A DNA stretch of 64,000 nt from Viridibacillus sp050279675 (GTDB taxonomy: Bacteria > Bacillota > Bacilli > Bacillales_A > Planococcaceae), in the NCBI RefSeq assembly GCF_050279675.1, contig NZ_JBNNUK010000013.1:1-64000 (forward strand), in the 5' to 3' direction. This document shows, piece by piece, positions 61,759 to 64,000 of this stretch. Each line of letters begins with the position of its first letter. The first letter of the stretch is position 1. The notes under the pieces were generated by a model. The model searched no databases. It saw only the letters and a program-made list of their open reading frames with translations, and was not told the DNA's origin. The translations under genes were made by a program, and so were the position numbers.

Positions 61759-62103
61759 CTATACTATTAGATATTTTTTATGAACTGTAAAATTTGCCGC
61801 CAATAATATTCTAGCTAAATGTCTTCTAGGAGTAGCTTCTACTTGTTTATAAGTAGAGGAGGTGTGTAGATGACGAGCATTTGGGAACTCTCTTTTAAAA
61901 AGAGCACGGAGCTTATCACCCGATGAGTCAGCATCAAAAAATGCATACATTTCGCAGTCCTCATATGGTGCCAAGATTTCTTCTAATCGGCTCGCACTAA
62001 CTGTTCCATTCGTACATATTATCGGAATGTTCTCTGCTAATATTGGCGCAATTCGCAACTTATCTTGGCGCCCTTCCACGATAATCAGCTTGTTAAAAGT
62101 CAT
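61759..62103 (-). CDS. yusF: Toprim-domain protein (YusF)
   Basis: 114-residue stand-alone toprim domain, like B. subtilis YusF. The catalytic Glu is in IIVEGRQDK and the DxD in YAFFDADSSGDKLR; both are intact. Such domains occur in RNase M5-like nucleases and primases. Target unknown. AGGAGGG lies 6 bp before ATG 62103. Confidence 0.86.
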   Translation of the reverse strand: MTFNKLIIVEGRQDKLRIAPILAENIPIICTNGTVSASRLEEILAPYEDCEMYAFFDADSSGDKLRALFKREFPNARHLHTSSTYKQVEATPRRHLARILLAANFTVHKKYLIV

Positions 62104-62146
62104 ATATACCCTCCTAACAAATACTTTTTGCCGTTTACCAAGTTTA

Positions 62147-62177
62147 AAAAAACGCCGAGCAAATGCACGGCGTTTTT
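62147..62177 (-). terminator. Terminator of gcvH
   Basis: AAAAACGCCG pairs with CGGCGTTTTT around 10 nt, followed by T-run on the minus strand. Confidence 0.88.
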
Positions 62178-62182
62178 AGATC

Positions 62183-62563
62183 TTATTCTTCGATAATTGC
62201 TTCGTATTGTTCTGCAGTTAATAATGCATCAACTTGAGCGTTATCTGCTGGTTCTACTACAACCATCCATGCTTTTTCGTATGGTGATTCGTTAACGAAT
62301 TCTGGGCTTTCTTCTAGCTCTTCGTTAATTTCAACAACTTTACCAGAAATCGGAGCGTAAAGTTCAGATACAGTTTTTACCGATTCAACACTGCCGAACG
62401 GCTCGTCTGCTACTAATTCGTCGCCTACTTGTGGAAGTTCAACGAAAACGATATCACCTAGTTCTGATTGTGCGAAATGTGTAATACCGATACGTACTTT
62501 TCCGTCTTCAGTTTTTACCCACTCATGTTCTTCAGAATAGCGTAAGTCTTTTGGTGTGCTCAT
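62183..62563 (-). CDS. gcvH: Glycine cleavage system H protein
   Basis: 126-residue lipoyl carrier of the glycine cleavage system. The lipoylated Lys lies in GSVESVKTVSELYAPISG. In Bacillales it is also the hub from which lipoyl groups pass to 2-oxoacid dehydrogenases. GGAGGGG lies before ATG 62563. The gcvPT genes are not in this window. Lipoyl synthase is encoded at 38-39 kb. Confidence 0.96.
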   Translation of the reverse strand: MSTPKDLRYSEEHEWVKTEDGKVRIGITHFAQSELGDIVFVELPQVGDELVADEPFGSVESVKTVSELYAPISGKVVEINEELEESPEFVNESPYEKAWMVVVEPADNAQVDALLTAEQYEAIIEE

Positions 62564-62641
62564 GAATACCCCTCCAAATATGTAATTAATTTCACTTTAA
62601 GTTTGACATATTTCCAGTGTAAAAACAAGCATATGTCTGTG

Positions 62642-62998
62642 TTATTTCCATGTCTGTTCAAAGTCTGATTCTTTAAATCCTAATGTCACTTTTTTACCGT
62701 CTGTAACGATTGGACGCTTGATTAACATACCATCTGATGCAAGCAATTCTAATTGCGCATCTTCCGACATATCAGCCAGTCGATCTTTCAATTGCAACTC
62801 TCTATACTTCATACCTGAAGTATTAAAAAATTTCTTCAATGGTAAACCACTAGCATCTAGATACTGTTTTAATTCCTCTTTAGAAGGTGTTTCTTCAACA
62901 ATGTGCTTATCTGTATAGTTTACCCCATTTTCGTCTAACCATGCTTTTGCTTTACGACAAGTTGTACATTTTGGATATTGAATAAATAAAATAGACAT
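62642..62998 (-). CDS. yusI: ArsC/Spx-family protein (YusI)
   Basis: 118-residue ArsC/Spx-like protein. It has CTTC near residue 10 (IQYPKCTTCRKAKAWL), and LKKFFNTSGMKYRELQLKD and LLASDGMLIKRPIV, as in B. subtilis YusI. The RPI-V segment carries the conserved Arg-Pro of the ArsC fold. ATG 62998 has AAGGAGC 7 bp upstream, better than ATG 63004. True activity (reductase or regulator) unknown. Confidence 0.9.
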   Translation of the reverse strand: MSILFIQYPKCTTCRKAKAWLDENGVNYTDKHIVEETPSKEELKQYLDASGLPLKKFFNTSGMKYRELQLKDRLADMSEDAQLELLASDGMLIKRPIVTDGKKVTLGFKESDFEQTWK

Positions 62999-63062
62999 AT
63001 ACATGCTCCTTTTTCCAAACTATTTAATTCTATTGTAGTGGGAGTATAGTCTACAAGCAAGA

Positions 63063-63091
63063 AATCCGAACACAATAGTTGTGTTCGGATT
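63063..63091 (-). terminator. Terminator of acyl-CoA dehydrogenase gene
   Basis: AATCCGAACACAA pairs with TTGTGTTCGGATT around a 3-nt loop. The T-run on the minus strand is short (TTTCTT). Confidence 0.7.
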
Positions 63092-63106
63092 CTCAACTAG
63101 CTTATT

Positions 63107-64000
63107 TTAGACAACAAATTTTTCTGCAGCAATCAGTTTAACTGATGCTTCACGTTTCTTCGCAATGACATTGTAAGGATTGTTACGAGTAAGTTTGCGA
63201 AGTGCAGATAACATCATACGAGCATTGTCTCCGTCAACAGCTGTAATGATTGTTTCTTTTGCTTCTTTTTCGATTTCTTCAAATGCTTCTTGACAGAAAA
63301 TTTGAGTGTATAGTAATTTTTGGCTTGCTTTATCTAACCCATCACGAGCAATAGCTTTTTCTGTACGTAACACAGTAGATTCCATTGCAAATAATTGGTT
63401 AGCGACATTCGCAATGTTCACTAGTAATTCTTGCTCAGCATCTAATTTCGGGCCATATTTTTGTGCAGCAAGACCAGATGCTAATAGAGCGATTTTCTTC
63501 GCATTTTTTACAAGATATTTTTCTTGTGCTAATGGCTCATTAGCTATTTCTTCAGGCATTAGCATTAATAGTTCTTGTTGTAGGCTCTGCGCTTGTTGCA
63601 ATAAAGGTAACTCACCTTTCATTGCTTTTTTCATAAATGTGCCCGGTATGATAAAACGGTTAATTTCGTTTGTTCCTTCGAAAATTCGGTTAATACGTGA
63701 GTCACGGTAAATGCGCTCTACTTCATACTCTTGCATGAAACCATATCCACCATGTAATTGCACCGCTTCATCTGCGATATAGTCAAGTGTTTCAGAACCA
63801 AAAACCTTATTGATAGAACATTCAATAGCATATTCTGCAATTGATGCTGCAATCGCTTTGCCGTCTTTTTGTTCGTTTTCACTTAATTGGCCCATACGAT
63901 CTTCAAAGTATCCTACTGTACGGTAGATTAAACTTTCAGTAGCGTATAATTTTGAAGCCATTGTTGATAATTTTTCTTTCGTTAAATTGAAAGATGAAAT
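63107..64000 (-). CDS. Acyl-CoA dehydrogenase, C-terminal part (window edge)
   Basis: 298 C-terminal codons of an acyl-CoA dehydrogenase, like B. subtilis YusJ/FadE (~590 residues). The frame stays open through the right edge (ISSFNLTKEKLSTMASKLYATES), so the gene continues outside. Visible: AVQLHGGYGFMQEYEVERIYRDSRINRIFEGTNEINR, containing the FAD-adenine loop and the Glu at the usual catalytic-base position (FEGTNE). An extra ~140-residue C-terminal domain follows, as in FadE. It oxidises acyl-CoA in beta-oxidation. Confidence 0.9.
   Translation of the reverse strand: MSSFNLTKEKLSTMASKLYATESLIYRTVGYFEDRMGQLSENEQKDGKAIAASIAEYAIECSINKVFGSETLDYIADEAVQLHGGYGFMQEYEVERIYRDSRINRIFEGTNEINRFIIPGTFMKKAMKGELPLLQQAQSLQQELLMLMPEEIANEPLAQEKYLVKNAKKIALLASGLAAQKYGPKLDAEQELLVNIANVANQLFAMESTVLRTEKAIARDGLDKASQKLLYTQIFCQEAFEEIEKEAKETIITAVDGDNARMMLSALRKLTRNNPYNVIAKKREASVKLIAAEKFVV

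Overview
The window looks like chromosomal DNA of a low-G+C, endospore-forming Gram-positive bacterium of the Bacillales, probably Planococcaceae (Lysinibacillus/Solibacillus-like). The reasons are A+T-rich DNA, strong AAGGAGG-type ribosome binding sites, TTG/GTG starts, a spore gene (yunB), and long runs of genes in Bacillus subtilis order (yug, yuf-mrp, yui-yum, yut-yun, suf-met-yus). The genus is inference; no marker gene is complete. No phage, insertion sequence, CRISPR array or tRNA gene was seen.

Layout. 1-321: the 5' end of a 16S rRNA gene leaving to the left, with leader, boxA and two tandem promoters, then about 0.9 kb without a convincing gene. 1.3-4.1 kb: MgtC-like protein, CDF metal transporter, PrpE-like phosphatase and DUF378 protein. 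4.1-9.8 kb: arginine/ornithine catabolism, rocG-rocD-rocA facing a divergent rocR. 9.8-20.3 kb: S1-domain protein, an ECF sigma factor with a large membrane-anchored partner, an NSS transporter, small genes, patB, ppiB, an MFS transporter and pbpD. 20.3-26.9 kb: yufK and a complete seven-gene mrpABCDEFG Na+/H+ antiporter operon. 26.9-36.9 kb: a GPNF-repeat protein, pepA, yuiD, yuiB, a Nudix hydrolase, two NDH-2-like flavoproteins, Fe-S carrier proteins and small conserved genes. 37.3-37.7 kb: a GC-rich tandem intergenic repeat. 37.7-44.3 kb: lipA-yutD and the yunF-yunE-yunD-HD-GYP-yunB cluster. 44.4-49.8 kb: sufCDSUB. 50-57.1 kb: glutamate synthase genes with divergent gltC. 57.2-64 kb: a dicarboxylate/amino-acid symporter, an S-box-controlled metNIQ operon, yusE, yusF, gcvH, yusI and a truncated acyl-CoA dehydrogenase gene.

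How the genes work together. RocD and RocA turn ornithine into glutamate, RocG deaminates glutamate and GltBD makes it, so the window holds both arms of the glutamate node with their regulators RocR and GltC. SUF, the A-type and NifU-type carriers, LipA and GcvH link Fe-S assembly to lipoylation. MrpA-G, two NDH-2-like enzymes and the NSS and DAACS carriers deal with ion and redox balance.

Most notable: the RocR homologue has lost the GAFTGA loop and the Walker B acidic residues needed for sigma-54 activation, while RocR-box-like palindromes overlap plausible sigma-A promoters. Also worth checking are the 187-bp-period GC-rich repeat, an apparently autoregulated ECF sigma factor with a 583-residue partner, a candidate small RNA or leader upstream of ppiB, a possible attenuator before the NDH-2 gene, and a Fur-like box at the suf promoter.
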